From JAZNBI01 sp045586995 (GTDB taxonomy: Bacteria > Bacillota > Clostridia > Oscillospirales > CAG-272): 15,708 bases of DNA. Positions 14,096 through 15,708 of the stretch are shown here, piece after piece. Positions within the stretch are counted from its first letter, which is position 1. Each line of letters starts with the position of its first letter. Under the pieces are notes generated by a model that saw nothing but the letters and a program-made list of their open reading frames with translations, was not told where the DNA came from and did no database searches. The position numbers were made by a program, and so were the translations under genes. The stretch spans positions 1 through 15,708 of the forward strand of contig JAZNBI010000004.1 in the NCBI GenBank assembly GCA_045586995.1, written 5' to 3'.

Positions 14096-15708
14096 ATGGC
14101 TGAATTATTTACAAAAAATGATATGAGAAGCTGCTATTGCGCTGAATTATCCTCTGCGGATATCGGTAAAAAGGTTTGCGTTACCGGTTGGTCGCAAAGA
14201 CAGCGCGACCTCGGGTCTTTGATATTTATAGATCTTCGCGACAGAACGGGAATCGTTCAGCTCGCATTCGACGATAAAACCGACAGAGCGCTTTTCGACC
14301 TTGCCTTCGGTGTTCGTGCCGAATATGTTCTGTGCGCCAAGGGTGTTGTCAGACACAGAGGAGAGGGTGCTGTAAACGCTACACGCTCTACCGGAGAAAT
14401 CGAGATCGCCGTTGAGGAGATGAAAATTCTTTCAAAGGCGTCAACTCCGCCGTTTGAGATAGTCGAAAGCAGCGACGTACGCCCCGAGCTGCGTTTTAAG
14501 CACCGCTATCTCGACCTTCGCCGCCCCGATATGATGAGAAATATTATAGAACGCTCAAAGATGGTGAAAATAGCCAGAGATTATTACGCCGAAAACGGCT
14601 TTATCGATATTGAAACCCCCGTACTTGTAAAGCCGACTCCCGAAGGAGCAAGAGATTATTTGGTTCCGAGCCGTGTGCACAACGGAAAATTCTATGCCCT
14701 TCCCCAATCTCCTCAGCTTTACAAGCAGCTTCTTATGGTTTCGGGATTTGATAAATATTTCCAGATCGCCCGTTGCTTCCGTGACGAAGACCTTCGCGCT
14801 GACCGTCAGCCCGAATTTACGCAGATCGACACAGAAATGTCCTTCGTTACCGAAGATGACGTTATGAATATGCACGAGGGCTTTATAAAATATCTTTTCA
14901 AGGAATATTTCGGCAAGGAATTAAAGGAAAAGTTCATCCGTATGCCTTGGAAAGAAGCTATGAACCGTTTCGGTTCGGATAAGCCCGACATTCGATTCGG
15001 ATTCGAATTGACAGACCTTTCTCAGTTGCTCTCAAACACTGCGTTCAAGGTCTTTGCAGACACGATTTCGGCAGGCGGAAGCGTTCGTGCTATAAACGTC
15101 AAGGGCGGAGCAAAATTCTCCCGCAAGGAGATCGACAAGCTCGTCGAATTTGTTAAAACCTACAGAGCCAAAGGTCTTGCTTGGCTCAAATGGGCAGAAA
15201 GCGGAGAGATTTCTTCATCATATTCCAAATTCCTGACCGACGAAGAAAATGAAAACATCAAAAAAGCCGTCGATGCTTGCCCCGGTGACCTTATTATGAT
15301 AGTTGCCGACAAAAACAAGGTAGTTTTCGACTCTCTGGGCGCGTTGCGTTGCGAATGTGCAAAACGTCTTGGTCTGCTTAAAAAAGATGACTTTAGATTC
15401 TTGTGGGTGACCGAATTCCCATTGCTTGAATACAGCGAAGAAGACGGACGCTTCTACGCTATGCATCATCCCTTCACTATGCCTATGGACGAGGATATTC
15501 AATATCTCGACTCCGACCCCGGCAGAGTTCGCGCAAAAGCATATGACATCGTTTTAAACGGTTCCGAGCTTGGTGGCGGCTCTATACGTATTCACGACGG
15601 TGAGCTTCAATCCAAGATGTTTTCGGTACTCGGGCTCTCGCAGGACGAAGCGAATGAAAAATTCGGATTCTTACTTGAGGCATTTAAATACGGAGTACCT
15701 CCGCACGG
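14096..15708 (+). CDS. aspS: Aspartyl-tRNA synthetase, C-terminal end beyond the window
   Basis: An open frame of 537 codons from ATG 14096, after AAGGAG, runs off the right edge without a stop; bacterial AspRS is usually about 590-600 residues. The N-terminal anticodon-binding OB fold shows GWSQRQRDLGSLIFIDLRD. The class II core has motif 1 near FIDIETPVLVKPTPEG, QSPQLYKQLLM, motif 2 FRDEDLRADRQPEFTQID, the bacterial GAD insertion in the middle, FPLLEYSEEDGRFYAMHHPFT, and the end PPHG at the edge. It charges tRNA-Asp. A leucine at residue 39 (RQRDLGS), where non-discriminating enzymes often have histidine, suggests a tRNA-Asp-specific enzyme. It is the second gene of the apt-like unit. Confidence 0.97.
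   Translation, partial: MAELFTKNDMRSCYCAELSSADIGKKVCVTGWSQRQRDLGSLIFIDLRDRTGIVQLAFDDKTDRALFDLAFGVRAEYVLCAKGVVRHRGEGAVNATRSTGEIEIAVEEMKILSKASTPPFEIVESSDVRPELRFKHRYLDLRRPDMMRNIIERSKMVKIARDYYAENGFIDIETPVLVKPTPEGARDYLVPSRVHNGKFYALPQSPQLYKQLLMVSGFDKYFQIARCFRDEDLRADRQPEFTQIDTEMSFVTEDDVMNMHEGFIKYLFKEYFGKELKEKFIRMPWKEAMNRFGSDKPDIRFGFELTDLSQLLSNTAFKVFADTISAGGSVRAINVKGGAKFSRKEIDKLVEFVKTYRAKGLAWLKWAESGEISSSYSKFLTDEENENIKKAVDACPGDLIMIVADKNKVVFDSLGALRCECAKRLGLLKKDDFRFLWVTEFPLLEYSEEDGRFYAMHHPFTMPMDEDIQYLDSDPGRVRAKAYDIVLNGSELGGGSIRIHDGELQSKMFSVLGLSQDEANEKFGFLLEAFKYGVPPH

Overview
The window looks like chromosomal DNA of an anaerobic Firmicute, probably an uncultured Clostridia (Ruminococcaceae/Oscillospiraceae-like). 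The reasons are moderate GC, strong AGGAGG-type ribosome binding sites, sigma-A-like TTGACA/TATAAT promoters, and clostridial versions of PurL, PurC and PurF. I cannot place it more precisely without a search.

Layout, left to right. (1) 1-166, minus: the 5' part of transfer-messenger RNA (ssrA) with its tag reading frame, cut by the window edge. (2) 176-652, minus: smpB, the protein partner of tmRNA, with its own promoter at 686-714. (3) 861-1754, minus: an N-acetylneuraminate lyase/DapA-family protein whose Schiff-base lysine is an arginine. (4) 1826-13151, minus: a nine-gene de novo purine operon, transcribed purE-purC-purF-purM-purN-purO-AICAR transformylase-purD-purL. (5) 13164-13363, minus: its leader, with a promoter, a ZTP (pfl) riboswitch and an overlapping intrinsic terminator. 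(6) 13463 to the right edge, plus: a divergent unit with a near-perfect promoter, an apt-like phosphoribosyltransferase and aspS (aspartyl-tRNA synthetase, cut at the right edge).

How the genes work together. Seen from sequence, the operon covers nearly every step from PRPP to IMP except purB (and purK, if it is used). The final two steps, usually one bifunctional PurH, are split between a stand-alone AICAR transformylase and an archaeal-type IMP cyclohydrolase (PurO). PurL carries its own intact glutaminase domain. PurF keeps its phosphoribosyltransferase and iron-sulphur residues but has lost the N-terminal catalytic cysteine and other glutaminase pocket residues. The leader should sense ZTP/ZMP, the AICAR intermediate used by the transformylase of the same operon, and release the terminator when one-carbon supply is short (known riboswitch logic plus inference). 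The divergent apt-like gene would salvage purine bases.

The most notable items are the glutaminase-dead PurF in the operon's purF position, the lysine-less lyase homologue behind the operon with an embedded promoter/terminator, the PurO replacement, and the ZTP attenuator with a compensatory pseudoknot. I found no mobile elements, CRISPR arrays or phage genes.
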